Below, in pieces: positions 36,503-49,059 of a stretch of 64,000 nucleotides of DNA (positions are counted from its first letter, which is position 1; each line of letters starts with the position of its first letter). The DNA lies in the NCBI GenBank assembly GCA_021396245.1, contig WNYE01000004.1, positions 558,001 through 622,000 of the forward strand, read 5' to 3'. The position numbers and the translations under genes are program-made. The notes under the pieces are model-generated. The model was not told where the DNA came from. It searched no databases and was given only the letters and a program-made list of their open reading frames with translations. The stretch is from Sporothrix humicola (taxonomy: Eukaryota > Ascomycota > Sordariomycetes > Ophiostomatales > Ophiostomataceae).

Positions 36503-36508
36503 TTTATA
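36503..36508 (-). promoter_or_regulatory. TATA box of the alpha/beta hydrolase gene
   Basis: TATAAA on the minus strand, about 100 bases before the preferred start codon. Its overlap with the upstream in-frame ATG argues that this ATG is not translated. Confidence 0.55.
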
Positions 36509-39340
36509 TCCCTTTGGCTCGGATCTGGCCACATGGTATATTCCGTGTTTTCTCCGGCGCCCTTCCGTCATTTGACTCAACGACATTCGGCGATTGAAAT
36601 GATCAACAAGTCGAGGAGGTTGAGATTCCAAAACACCATTGCCCCGATTAGGCAAGAGCCGTATATGCTGAGTAATGGAATTTCACGTGACACATATGGT
36701 GATTTTCTTTCTCATACTCTGCGCACGCATAGTTGAACCGCGATCCGACGGTGGTTTTGTCGGCAGCCTCGTCTGAACAATCGTGTCCCGACTCCGTGCG
36801 TTCAGGGCTCAGGAACTGCTGGCAGCTTCAGCCTTCGTCGTGCATACTTATTCCATCTTGTCCCATTCTCACAACCGTTCGGTGGCTGCAGAGGGTTATG
36901 CTTTTTGCCGAAGTGTGGCTTGCTGGCCACTCGCCTTGCTCGCATTCCACGCTTTCCTCGCGTTTTTCCCCTTCGTCTGAGCATTTCACGTTTTCACGTT
37001 ATGCTGCACCGCCTCTCATGCCGCAGCGTAGCGTCGAAAGGAGAAAACGACGAAAATATGGAAAGATGGACAAGCAAATGGGCAAGGCGGAATAAGTGGG
37101 TCGCCACCCTGATTCTCCTTTTCTTCCTTCTCAGTTCTCAGTGGAAAAAACGACCGCCCTAACCCCCCGGCAGCCACCGCCACTGCCCGGCCCCCTTTTC
37201 TATTTTTATCGTTTCAGGACAGAATAGCGCGGAAAAGGAGATGGCCGAAGTACAAAGTGGAATTGGGACACCAGAAAGAAGGCTCGGAAGGAAACGAGGA
37301 AACGAAGAAACAGAACGAAGGCGAGAAACAGTAGAACAACATACCAAAGTATTATGACGTGCAACGAGGAGAAGAAGTATTTCGCCGTGAATGTCTTTTG
37401 AAAATAGATATGGCAACGACGGACAGCGAGGAGATGGCAAACTATCGTTTTCACTTTTGCCAACAGACTTGGGGGCCAAACCAGAATGAAGGGGTCACAG
37501 GTTTGTGACCAGAGACATGCACTGCACATGCAGCACTTTTCATCACTTTCACAGACACAGGACTGTGTAGAATACGACAGCGACACAACAGGCTGCGCGA
37601 CGCGGTGCATACGGTCGTCACGTTGTGTGAGTGTCGATGCACGTGCAGATGATCAAGAGGCAAAGACAATCAGTGAAAGGCCCAGAAGACCCTGACTGCT
37701 ACCCGACGTGCGTGTCACCATATGCAGAGGTGTTCGTGTCTATGGTATCCATTTGTTCTCATTTGTTCTGGAGCTCTCGCTCCAGGCACGGAGTAACGCT
37801 ATCCGTACGGGAAAGTAGGCTTGGACGAGAATCGTATCCCGTATTCTTCTCATCTGGTCAACATTTGCTCCATCTGCTCTGCTCCTCTTCCCATTTTTTC
37901 CCATGGTCTAATCTTCCTTGTCGATCGGCGCACGAACTGTCGTTGCACTCTTCAATCCAAAGCTCTGAGGCTTGCTTTCTTTGGGCTTTGTTCTCCCAAA
38001 AAGCTACGGCAAAGAATTGGATGGATCCTCTCAGTTTACTGCATTACGGGATACAACTCACTTTCTAGGCTTCAAAAAAAGAAATGGGCCAAAAAAATAA
38101 GATTTGATGGACGTGAGCACCAACACCTTGCCCACGAAACAACGAAAGGAAGGGGAAACTCGAAAAAAGATGCTCAGAAGAGTGAGAAGCCTACTGGGAC
38201 GTTAGATTTAGATCCTGGCGGAGCCTCCTCTGGCAAGAATCCAATTCAGTAAATTGGAGAGGTGCTCCGTACAAAATGTACTCACAAGTCGTATTTTGGT
38301 GTGAGATACTTGCCATTTTCACGGCTTGGTCCGGGGTTGTCGTCGCAGTAAAGTAGGGCAACAACAGAGAGAGAATCCAAATTTCGACTGGGCCAGGTCA
38401 GAAATAAGAACCGTCAGAAGAGTGAGAAAGTCGGGAATCTGGAAAACCAAGACGTGATAAAGTTGGATTCTCTGGGTAGTGAATCCAAAGCGGACGAGAG
38501 ATGACCTGGAATCTCTTCTGACAACTTTCGCGATACATCTACAGTCGACTTGATGGAGCACATATTTTCTGCAGCCTCTATATCCTCTATTTCTGTGCCC
38601 TGTATTCTTCGTACGCTGTCGACAAAGACGCCACATGCCCTGGTAAGACAGGTCCTACAGCAAAAGTTTCAGACAGACACCGTAGGGGTGCTACAAGGAA
38701 GACGAAGAAAAAGAACGACAGGGCAGCATGACATATATCTCGTATTGACGTCTGTAACAATGATGCCTTTTCCATTTGCTGGCTAGGACTGGCCGAGACG
38801 GAGAGGATGGAGAGGACGTCTCCGTCCGTTCTCCGGAAGACCAGGCCTCGTCTCCCGCCCGCCTTCTTTCCCGCCCTCTTGTCCACTTCTTTGTCCACTG
38901 TGTAACGGTTCACTGGACAGACGGCCGGCTTGGCTTCTGGACTCTTTTCGTCCTTTCTTCTCTTTCGATGTTCTCACTTCTTAGGAAGTCTGGTTCTTCC
39001 CTTTTAATTGGTATGGAGAGGTTACAGTGGGGTGTGGTGGCCAGTGCCAAAACTGCAGTCTGCCAGGTTTCGTTCTGTTTTAGCCTCCTGGAGCCAAAGC
39101 AGGATTGAAACAACCGCTGGAAATGGTCCATGGCCGAATGGCGAATAACAAAAGGCAAATTTTTGTATGGCTGTTGAGTTCATGTGGTTCTGTGGGCACC
39201 TGGAGGCTAGGCTGATCGGCAGGGTTTTTGTCTTCTTTTCTTCCTTTTTGCACTCTCTCCCTCTTTTCTCACCTGCCGACCTGTAGTGATGTGCAGCGTG
39301 ATTGGCAAGGCAAAACAGGCGGACCCAGGGGACCAAACGG

Positions 39341-39373
39341 CCAAAATACCAAAATACACCAAAATACCAAAAC
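39341..39373. repeat. CCAAAATA tandem repeat
   Basis: Four copies of (C)CAAAATA/CACCAAAATA in a row, the last ending in CTGCC. Simple-sequence DNA in the non-coding spacer. Confidence 0.75.
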
Positions 39374-41039
39374 TGCCTGTTGGTGTTGAGAGGAGAGAGG
39401 GTCTGGCCTGGGGCCAGCCAAGGGGCGTTGACGCTAGCGAAAGCCGAAAATAGGGGGCAGCAAACAAAGATACATGTCAAGGTACCGAACTGGAATACAA
39501 ACGGCCACGCAATTACCACCGTTGACAAGTATTGATGCGCCTCCCTCCCCAAAGAGCGTCGCACCCAAGAATACCCAGAATACGCCAAAACTCCCAAGGA
39601 GAAAATAGAGCTATCCGCAGCGGAGAGGCGCTAACGCGGCGTAGCGCTAGGACACGCGCAAAAAGAAGGAAAGAATAGAAGAACCCAAAACGAGGAAAAA
39701 TGGGGAAGGCGTGTCAGAGCTTGGAAAGGGTCTCCATCCAGTGTCCACACGGAGTACACTGTCAAGGAAACAGAGATTTTTCCAGAAGCAATACGAAGTC
39801 AAGAAACAAGTACGCAAACGTGTACGCAGCACATTCGAATACACTCCGTACTCGTGGTTCTTTTTTGCCCACTCTACCGCGCACTCCATAGGACCGACGT
39901 CAACACGGCAAAACAGAGCAAAACACATGCGAAAAGAAGCGAACGTTGCGCTCCGTCTCTTGTTCCAAACACGCGGCATGGCCGCTTGTTAAAAGGGATT
40001 AGAAGGACGGGCCGCAAACCGCCACGATCGAATATGATGCGGGTGGCCAGCGAGCCAGCCAGGCAAAAGAAAGACAGGAAGAAAAAAGAACAGGAAATGG
40101 AAAGGACTGGACGATATCGTACCGTCATTTTGCCTGTTTAAACCACAGCGCGGCTTGGGACAACGACTGACGATGCATTCTGACGATTTAGCTTGGCTCG
40201 TGGACTGACGGCTGTGACGTCGTTTCGGCTCCGTGGGTGTGAAGCCCATATCGCCTGCACGTCGATCGGGACTGGGAGCACCCAACTTCTTATGTGCCAT
40301 GTCTTGTCTTCTGTATGTGTTTATGTCTTGTTTCGACGATGCTCTCCCCTTCTCTTTCTCGTAGACTCTTGTGACGCGTGACACGCGCTCCATTGTTCCT
40401 TCCTTTCTACTGCAGAATGCAGTATTCACCTAGGGGTGCCTTCCTTCCGTTATACTTTGCCGCTCCTTCTTACGACATCTGAAAATTTGTTCTCCTGCCA
40501 TTTTCATGAGATATTCTCACAACCACCCGAGTCGCACTTTCCCATTCTTTCTTCACTCTTTCTCTTTTGGGCCAAAACTCAAAATCTCTTCATTGTGGCT
40601 GCCGGTCTGGGCATAACATCCTGGCCGCCTGGGCCAGGCACTCTCGCAACTCTATCGTATTACCTGCTCTCTAAAAAAAGGGAAACGAACAGCCCCCCGC
40701 CCCTTCCCTGGAAGCGCAGTGGCCCACCTTTTCCCGTAAATGTACTCCGTAGGGCAAATGCAGGCCCTGGCTAAGCCACCAGCACCACTTTTCGCTGCGT
40801 CCATAGGCTCACTGTCTGACATTCCTTCCTGCTTTTTTCTGCCCTGGCCCGCCCATAATATGGAGAAAAAGTACTCCAAAGAACCAACTGAAAATACGCT
40901 TTTTGGGGGAACGAGCCAAAGAGCTGTCCCCAAAACCCGCGCCCCAAGCCAGCCATTTTCAGCTTTAATGCCCTGTTGTTCTCCTATTCCTCTTGGTGGC
41001 TCTTGCCTTCCCCCAGTCGGCCTCCCTATTTTTCTTGGA

Positions 41040-41863
41040 TCGACGTAGCTTCTTGCCCTTTTCCTCCGATTCCTTTCCTGTTCCTGATCCTCTTCTCCTT
41101 TTTTCTTTCTTTTTCTTTTTTTTGTCTTCTGTTTTTATTTTCTCTCTTCTCATCATCTCTTCTCGACCTTCGTTTTCGCCAAATTTTCTTCGACCCTTTC
41201 TGCATCGCGCCAGAGCTACATCCCGCGCGTTGAACCTGTTGGCTAGCTTGTTCGCCTGTCAACAAAAGGCTGCATCCGGACCAACGCCGCCCCCTTGTTT
41301 TGGTCCCTTCTTTGTCTAGGCTCATCGTCCTTTATATTTTATTTCGGACCTGCCTATTATCTGCCTTGTTGCTCGTTGTAGACAAGAGTGTTTTCATTGT
41401 GCACTCTTTTCTTTCTTTTTTGGCCTCTTGGTTTCTGGTCCTCGTTCTTTCTGGCGTCAACAAGACCCAACAGCTCCGCCTCAGCCAGCCCAGCCGCACC
41501 TTGGTTTTCCCGACAACCAACAAAAACCGGTCTTTCCCCCTGCCTCCCCTCTCCCTCTATTTTCGTCACGCCTTGTTTCGTGTTTCTGCCAAAATCTTCT
41601 CCTCCAAAAGCAAAAGGACGGAAACGACGACAACATCGATCAACTTGCAACAAGTCGACCTTTTGCTACCTGCATCATCGATTTTCCAGCCTCTGCGAAT
41701 AAGGCTCTTCCAGCCCGGCATCTTTAACGAGTTACGACCCTAGTTGCATTCCAGCTCACCGAGTGAACCCCAACTTCTTGCATTCTCCTCGCCTGCAAGC
41801 TTTCTTTGCTTCCATTCTTCATTTCTCCTTTCTTTTCTCTCACACAGCCTTCTCTCCTCCGCC
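41040..41863 (+). promoter_or_regulatory. Pyrimidine-rich promoter/leader of chitin synthase
   Basis: An 820-base stretch dominated by T and C on the coding strand, with long CT tracts near 41085-41160, ends just before the start codon context GCCATGG. Highly expressed fungal genes often have such CT-rich core promoters and leaders. Any small open frames inside would be upstream ORFs of the mRNA. Confidence 0.55.
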
Positions 41864-44820
41864 ATGGCGTACCGCGGCCGTGAAGGAGGCGACTACGAGG
41901 GCAATGAGGGCCACCACTTGCAGGAGCTTCCTGCTGGCGGACAGGTAAGTCAATAAAAATAAAGCTGGCGTGAAAAATAACGCGGATGGGCAAAAAAGCC
42001 AGACTGCGGCACGTACGACGGACAAGAAGCTAACATGGACCCTTTGCTCGCACAGTACCACCTCCCTCCTGCCGACGACAACGAAGAGCTCCAGCACTCG
42101 CTGCTGAACCAGGGCTCCTCGCACTACGACCACGACCGCCTGGGCACCGGCGTTTCCACTATCCGCCCCGAATCCACATACAGCTTGACTGAGTCCTACG
42201 CTCCGGGCGCAGCCGCAAATGTCCGCGCCGGGCCTGGATTCCCAGTCGCCCCGTCACCTTTCCAGAACGACACTGGTCTGTCGAGCGGGGCTGCCTACCA
42301 TGGCGACCCGTACGGTGGCTTTGGCGGCCCTGGTCGGCCGCAGTCAACGGTGTCGATGGGCGGCGACATGGACGAGAGCTTCTACCGCCGTCAGCAGCAG
42401 TCGTCGGGTGGTGGCCTGAAGCGTTACCCGACGCGTAAGGTCAAGCTTGTCCAGGGCTCCGTTCTGAGCACGGAGTACCCTGTTCCCAGTGCCATCCGCA
42501 ACTCGGTGCAGCAGCGCTACCTCGAGACGGAGGCCAACCACAACGAGTTCGTCAACATGCGTTACACTGCCGCTACTTGCGACCCCAACGACTTCACCCT
42601 GAAGAACGGTTACGATCTGCGTCCCCGCATGTACAACCGTCACACGGAGCTGCTGATTGCCATCACTTACTACAACGAAGACAAGGTGCTCCTGTCCCGT
42701 ACCCTGCACGGTGTCATGCAGAACATCCGTGACATTGTGAACCTGAAGAAGTCCACTTTCTGGAACAAGGGTGGCCCTGCCTGGCAGAAGATTGTCGTCT
42801 GTCTTGTCTTTGACGGTCTCGAGAAGGCCGACAAGAACGTGCTGGACGTGCTGGCCACCATTGGTGTCTACCAGGACGGTGTCATCAAGCAGGACGTTGA
42901 CGGCCAGAAGACGGTTGCTCACATTTTCGAGTACACCACTCAGCTGTCTGTGACGCCCGGCCAGCAGCTCATTCGCCCTGTCAACGACAGCCCGACCACT
43001 CTGCCGCCTGTCCAGTTCATCTTCTGCTTGAAGCAGCAGAACAGCAAGAAGATCAACTCCCACCGTTGGCTCTTCAACGCCTTTGGCCGTATCCTGAACC
43101 CCGAGGTTTGCATTCTGCTTGACGCTGGTACCAAGCCTAGCCCCAAGTCTCTGCTTGCGCTCTGGGAGGGTTTCTACAACGACAAGGATCTTGGCGGTGC
43201 CTGTGGTGAGATTCACGCCATGTTGGGCAAGGGCGGCCGCAAGCTGCTTAACCCCCTCGTTGCCGTCCAGAACTTCGAGTACAAGATCTCCAACATTCTG
43301 GACAAGCCGCTCGAGAGTGCTTTCGGTTACGTTAGTGTGTTGCCCGGTGCCTTCTCGGCCTACCGTTTCCGTGCTATCATGGGCCGTCCCCTGGACCAGT
43401 ACTTCCACGGTGACCACACTCTGTCTGCCATTCTCGGTAAGAAGGGTATCGAGGGTATGAACATTTTCAAGAAGAACATGTTCTTGGCCGAGGATCGTAT
43501 TCTCTGTTTCGAGCTGGTCGCCAAGGCTGGCCAGAAGTGGCATCTGTCCTACATCAAGGCCGCCAAGGGTGAGACGGATGTTCCCGAAGGTGCCGCTGAG
43601 TTTATCGGTCAGCGTCGTCGTTGGTTGAACGGTTCGTTTGCCGCCAGTTTGTACTCGCTGATGCATTTCGGTCGTATGTACAAGAGTGGTCACAACATCA
43701 TCCGCATGCTGTTCCTGCACTTGCAGCTGCTCTACAACGTCGCAAACGTCATCTTCACCTGGTTCTCTCTCGCATCGTACTGGCTTACTACCTCCGTCAT
43801 CATGGACCTGGTCGGCACACCCGTCGTCGCCTCGAGCAAGTCGTCTGAACACCACGGCTGGCCCTTTGGTGATACCGCTACGCCTCTTGTCAACTCAATC
43901 CTGAAGTACATTTACTTGGCTTTCGTTATCCTGCAGTTCATCCTGGCTCTGGGTAACCGGCCAAAGGGTTCCAAGTACACCTACGTTACGTCCTACCTCG
44001 TCTTCGGTTTCATCCAGACCTACGTCCTGATCCTGTCCGCCTACCTTGTCGTCCAAGCTTTCCAGACACCTGTCTCGGAACAGATTCAGACGGACAGCGT
44101 TGGTGACTTCCTGGGTAGTGTCTTTGGTGCGAACGCTGGTGCCGCCGGTGTCATTATCCTGTCTCTGTTCGCTATCTACGGTCTCTACTTCATCTCCTCG
44201 TTCCTGTACCTCGACCCGTGGCACATGTTCCACTCGTTCCCCTTCTACCTGATCCTCATGTCGACCTACATCAACATCCTGATGGTTTACGCTTTCAACA
44301 ACTGGCACGATGTGTCTTGGGGTACCAAGGGTTCCGACAAGCAGGAGGCTCTGCCCTCGGCTCAAATCTCCAAGGGCGAGAAGGACGAGGTCGTCGTCGA
44401 GGAAATCGTCAAGCCGCAGGAGGATATCGACAAGCAGTTCGAGGCCACCGTCAAGCGTGCCCTGGAGCCGTTCCACGAGGACGAGAAGCCCGAGCCCAAG
44501 GACATCCAGGATTCGTACAAGTCCTTCCGTACGTTCCTGGTCGTTCTGTGGCTGTTCACAAACTGTCTGCTGGCTGTCCTCATTACCAGCGACAACTTTG
44601 ACAACATTGGCATTGGTGTATGTATTCCTTTCCGCTCCATTCTCTTCTGTCTGATGACTTTTACTAACGTTCTTCTTTGCAGCAAACCACGACCACCCGT
44701 ACCGCCTACTTCTTCAAGTTCATCCTGTTCGCGACCTGTTTCCTGTCCATCTTCCGTTTCCTGGGTTTCCTTTGGTTCCTGGGCAAGACGGGTCTCATGT
44801 GCTGTATTTCCCGTCGTTAA
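41864..44820 (+). CDS. Class III chitin synthase
   Basis: Plasma-membrane family 2 glycosyltransferase polymerising UDP-GlcNAc into chitin. Three exons, 41864-41944, 42056-44617 and 44683-44820, encode 926 residues. The N-terminal 120 residues are hydrophilic and variable. The catalytic region follows: RHTELLIAITYYNEDKVLL, LLDAGTKPSPKSL, EDRILCFELV and QRRRWLNGSFAAS (about 546-558). Six or so membrane spans come next (about 570-770), then a charged segment and two more spans at the C-terminus. Long conserved runs such as EFVNMRYTAATCDPNDFTL and GPAWQKIVVCLVFDG fit class III enzymes (ChsB of Aspergillus, CHS-1 of Neurospora). The short first exon (MAYRGREGGDYEG) gives the correct class III start, and the last exon ends LMCCISRR. 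Ending at the unspliced intron or missing the first exon would give a wrong protein at both ends. Confidence 0.95.
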
Positions 44821-46222
44821 GACACCTGCTGGCCTTGGCCTCTGGTGTGCACAGACGCGCGAAGAAGTACGGAAGTCGATCTACAAACCATATAAAACGA
44901 AATGTGTTGGCTATGTGAAGCGCGTTCACATCTATGCTGGGAGATGATAGACCGGAAGACGAGACTGGAAAAAACTTGGGTCACACGATGAAATGGTTGT
45001 CACTGACTGTCCCCGGCGGCCAGCGTGCATGCATTTACTTTTGTGCCATGTCTTTTTGGAGGGTCTCGAGTAAAAAACGGCATGGGATCTTTGGCGTTTC
45101 TATATCTTTTTTGTTGACACGCAACAGTTTGTGTGTTTTGATCTTTTTTGGTTGCCTGCTTTTTTGTTTTTACTTTTTGGTCTGTCCTACCCCCCTATTT
45201 TCGGCAGCCTCTTGGTTTGGCAAAGTCTGGTATATTTTTTGCGCCTCCCGCTATATCTTTTTCTTTATTGTTTTTTGCTGTCTTTTTGGATTTTGGCCTG
45301 TTTACTGTTTTTTGTTTTCCCTTTTCTCTATATCTTTGACTGGGAAAGACCATTTCGAGCGATGCCATTATATCTGCCATCCTCATTTATTTAATTGAGA
45401 GATATCCACACTTTAAACCGTTGAGCTATTTCATTGAATGCTGGCGTGCTTTGGGTGACAACCACTGCTCAGTATATGTCAACTTCATTTCGTATTTCGT
45501 GTGATGAGCTGTGACAAGGTGCTTTGTCACCATGCAAACAGTGACTTGAGTCGTGTGGCAAGTGGCGAGATGGTTCTGTTGGGATGTAGTGATTGATTGG
45601 TAGAGATGACTAATATTTCTGCTGGAGGTTTTGGTCCCTGAGCTGTGCCTGGCGATTCTGCCCATTCCCCCGCCAATCAATAGTGTTCGGCCTGCCTGAC
45701 CGCAAGGCAGCATGCGGCAAACCCCACCTACGCCATCGCGCGCCTCATTTTCCTTCCCTCACTTTCTCTCGGCCCAAAACGTGAAACTTGCATTTTATCA
45801 TCCATCTCTCGAGCTCCCTTTTTGCGCACCCACTCCCGCATTTATTTTTTCGACAATTTTGTTATTGCATTTCTTGTTTCTGCTGCGAAAGAGCAAGGGC
45901 ATACGACTGTTTTATTCTCGTTTATGCGCAAGCACGGATAGGAACAAAAAGGGCATTGCAGCGTCGTTTCTTTTTTCTCTGTTTTCCCTTATCGATCTCT
46001 CATCACGACACCCCCCTCCTCTGCCATCCAGCCTTTGACCTCGCATATCTGGCGGCACACTTTCTCCTCGAACAACCAGACGACCCCCGGAGAGCCTGAC
46101 ATACTCGGTGCCCCTCCCCGACCTCCCGACCTCCGACCTCTCACCCTCCCCTCACCCCCGCCGGTTATACCCCTCTATCAATCTCGAGCGCGCACGAGAC
46201 TGCGTGTATCCGACCGCCCATC
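44821..46222. other. Spacer between chitin synthase and UBC12
   Basis: 3' flank of the chitin synthase (T-rich to about 45400) followed by the UBC12 promoter and a C-rich leader (46020-46222). No gene is visible. Confidence 0.55.
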
Positions 46223-46868
46223 ATGTTGAAGATATGGTCTATGGTGGGTTACTATGTTTTTGAAGAACGATGCGTGTCACTAATGAATACCAGCTAACCA
46301 CTTTTATTTCCCCTTTCAACAGAAGAAGGAGCAGCAAAAGGCTGAGAATGCCGAGGGTGCCGCGGCCGGCGGCAAGAAGAAGAAGGTCACGGCCGCCCAG
46401 CTGCGGGTACAAAAGGACCTGTCGGAACTGTCGCTCGGCTCGACGATGCGTATCGACTTCCCCGACCCGGACGACATTCTCAACTTTGTCCTGGTGATCG
46501 AGCCCGACGAGGGCATGTACCGCGGCGGCCACTTTACGTTCAAGTTCCATATCAATGCCAACTTCCCGCACGATCCGCCCAAGGTCGAGTGCCAGCAAAA
46601 GATCTACCACCCCAACATTGACCTGGAGGGCAAGGTCTGCCTCAACATTCTGCGAGAGGACTGGAAGCCCGTGCTGAACCTGAACGCAGTCATTGTGGGC
46701 CTGCAGTTCTTGTTCCTGGAGCCCAACGCATCCGACCCGCTCAACAAGGATGCGGCCGAGGACCTGCGGTCACACAGAGAAATGTTCCGGCGCAACGTGC
46801 GGACGGCCATGGCGGGCGGCTCAGTCCGCGGCGAGCCGTTTGACAAGGTGATGATTGCCGGCAAGTAG
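46223..46868 (+). CDS. UBC12: NEDD8-conjugating enzyme Ubc12
   Basis: E2 enzyme that transfers the ubiquitin-like protein NEDD8/Rub1 to cullins. Two exons: 46223-46243, encoding only MLKIWSM, and 46323-46868; together 188 residues. The basic N-terminal tail (KKEQQKAENAEG...GKKKKVTAAQLRVQKDL) is the Ubc12-specific E1-docking extension. The E2 core shows NFVLVIEPDEGMYRGGHF, YHPNIDLEGKVCLNILREDW with catalytic Cys at about 113, and FLEPNASDPLNKDAA. The tiny first exon was accepted because MLKIWSMKK is the conserved start of Ubc12 proteins and the intron has GTGGGT and AACAG ends. Its cullin-1 substrate is encoded on the left of this window. Confidence 0.95.
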
Positions 46869-49059
46869 GAAACCGGCCCTGATGCTGCGAAAAGGGCAGA
46901 GGCAGAGGCAAAGGCCAGGTTGTCTCTAGCAGCAGAACCATTCGACTCTTACGTTGTGGTTCCTCGGCGGCCGCGGTGAGCGCCATGGTGTCACAGCAGA
47001 TGGGGGAAAACGACAAAGAAAAGGCGTCGTTCCGGTCCTCGTTCCCATTTTCACTGAAAAAAGGACTATCTTGCTCTGTTGCGGCCTTATTTCTCTTTAT
47101 TCCCCATGCCTATCGCCGTGTGCTTGCTGTCCTGTTGTGGCGGGGGTGAATCGACGACTCCGGTCATCGCCCAAGGCTGTCTCCTTCTTTTTTGCGGGGA
47201 GTCACGAGATCAACCGCCTGAACCACCTAAACCACCTGGACTGGCCATGGCTTTGCCACATGCTTTCCCACGTTTTCTCTATTATTCATTTATTATTTCC
47301 CAAAAAGGGGAGCTCCCTCGACTTTCGACCAGAAGGCTTCTAGAAGGAGGAGCTTCTCCATTCTCCACCCGGTCCCGGTCCCTTACACAGTATATGCAGG
47401 GTCGGTGTTATTACGATTTGATTTGTTTGCGGGGAAAAGCAGATAGATAGGGGAGATCGAGCTGAAGCTTTACACCGATGGAGGGAGGTATGGTATTGAA
47501 AGGGGGATAGTGAGGGGAGATGACGACATTGGGCGCATCATGAGGAGTCTCGGGTCTGTCTGGGTTTCAGTTGCATTTTGTTATGCTCTCTGTCGTTTCT
47601 GTTTAGAACGGCTGTTTACTGTTTTGTTCTTGTTTTTATCGCGGCTTTATTTTTACAGTCTTTGCAGCACTATCATCCCCGTTACATATTCACATTATTT
47701 CTCTTACTTGTTGAAGCTCATATTGTGTGCTTTGCTCTTTGATACTATCTCAGCCTTGTCATGTTGATGTTGATATCGTGAGTATAATGATTGTATGATA
47801 CACAAATCATTGAACGGAGTTGTCAGACCGGACTTCTCTCCCTTGAATATGTAACGGAAACGAGGAAAAGAGAAAGTGAGACGATGTACACCGTTTCTCT
47901 GTCAATCAGCAGCTCACCGCATGTGCAGATTATCATGTGCCAAAAAGCTGTGACGAGCCGCAGATGACAACGAAAGGACCCATCCAGGGACCTAAAAGGT
48001 ACGAGGTTCCTGGACTGACAACAGACGGGATTTGGTTCGCCATTTTACCGGACCCAGCCATGTGCGTTCTCGGCCGGGGCAAGTCGCAAACCGTGTGTTG
48101 GTCTTACCCATATACGACGTCCGAAATGCAATCTGCAAATATCGTGTAAAAGCTTTTGCAAGCTTACCTCAGAAACCATGCGATTTTGGCGCACCTTCCT
48201 TGCCCCTGGTTCCTTCTTTCTTGAGCAAAATAATGGGTGAATGTTTGCCTCTTTCCTCTTTCCTCTTTCCTTCCCTCGGATAACTCAACCTTCTCGACCT
48301 AGAACCGCGCACACAAGTCTGACTCCTGAAAGGAAAGAGTCACCCACAAAACGAAACTACACCGAAGTCGGTGGTCGCCACAGGCAGGTGGGAGACGTGC
48401 CCCACTTGGAGACACGGGAGCGACGTTTGTACATTTTGTAGCGAGTTTCGCGGGCAAGGCGACAAGCTCCTGCCCAACAGGACCCCCCAAAAGGCCAAAG
48501 AGAGCCCAGAAAATACCCACTCAAAGAGGGCCCAATAGAGGTGACTCGAACTGAGGGGTTCCCGACAAACGGCGCCCAGCAACGCGAAGGGACGGTCTAG
48601 AGGCAAGAGCACACGAAAATAAAACACTCTAAAGGCTGCCCCTCCGGAGACATGCAAGTCGCCGCGGGCCAATAGCGTTGCAGAATTCGATAGCTTTTGC
48701 AACCTTTTTGCACCATTTCGGGAATTTTGTGATTTTTTTTTGTTCAGTCCCAAGGTTTTTGCCAACGAATTTCGAAACTTTGCCTTACTTTCGTCCGTTG
48801 CTCGACGTGCTCTGCGTGTTGCTCCCTCTGTAGCCCGCTTTTTTTTCTGCTCCCCATCTTCTCCACAAAGAGATCTCTCTTGTGTTTTTGTGCTCTTCGG
48901 ATTCCCTTCATATTGTGGCCATCCCCCCTCCTTCCGTCCTCGATTTTGTTTTCCTTCCTTCCTTCTTTCCTCATTCACATCCTTCCCAATCTTTTTTGTT
49001 ATACCCGTCTCCTCTCCTTTTCTCTCCCTTTTTCTTTCTTCCTCCAAACTCACATCACA
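46869..49059. other. 2.2-kb spacer between UBC12 and ILV5
   Basis: UBC12 3' flank then ILV5 promoter. From 48730 the plus strand becomes strongly pyrimidine-rich. GACTCC (about 48320) and GAGTCA (48347-48352) resemble halves of the Gcn4/CPC1 site TGACTCA but neither is a full match. The 237-codon minus-strand frame at 48340-49053 is antisense to the leader and is rejected. Confidence 0.5.

Larger units (their letters stand above)
36509..41863. other. 5.4-kb spacer upstream of chitin synthase
   Basis: No supported gene. The last 900 bases are strongly pyrimidine-rich on the plus strand and make up the chitin synthase leader. Scattered pyrimidine-rich stretches also occur at 36800-37000, 37700-37990, 38800-38990 and 40300-40640. 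Copies of the TACTCCGTA motif lie at 37788, 38265, 39749, 39843 and 40743 (some missing one base). Open frames such as 38776-39108 and 41300-41743 have no domain-like content. Confidence 0.55.

Noticed and set aside
36402..36503. Upstream in-frame ATG of the alpha/beta hydrolase
   Set aside because: It overlaps the TATA box and adds 34 residues unlike the fold, so the downstream ATG is preferred.
41300..41743. 147-codon plus-strand frame before chitin synthase
   Set aside because: Located in the CT-rich leader; its hydrophobic content follows from T-rich codons.
42344..43855. 503-codon open frame antisense to chitin synthase
   Set aside because: It is the mirror of a GC3-biased gene; such codon bias removes stops from one antisense frame. 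It has no recognisable domain.
48340..49053. 237-codon minus-strand frame over the ILV5 leader
   Set aside because: Lys/Glu/Arg-rich reading of the purine strand opposite a CT-rich leader; no domain.
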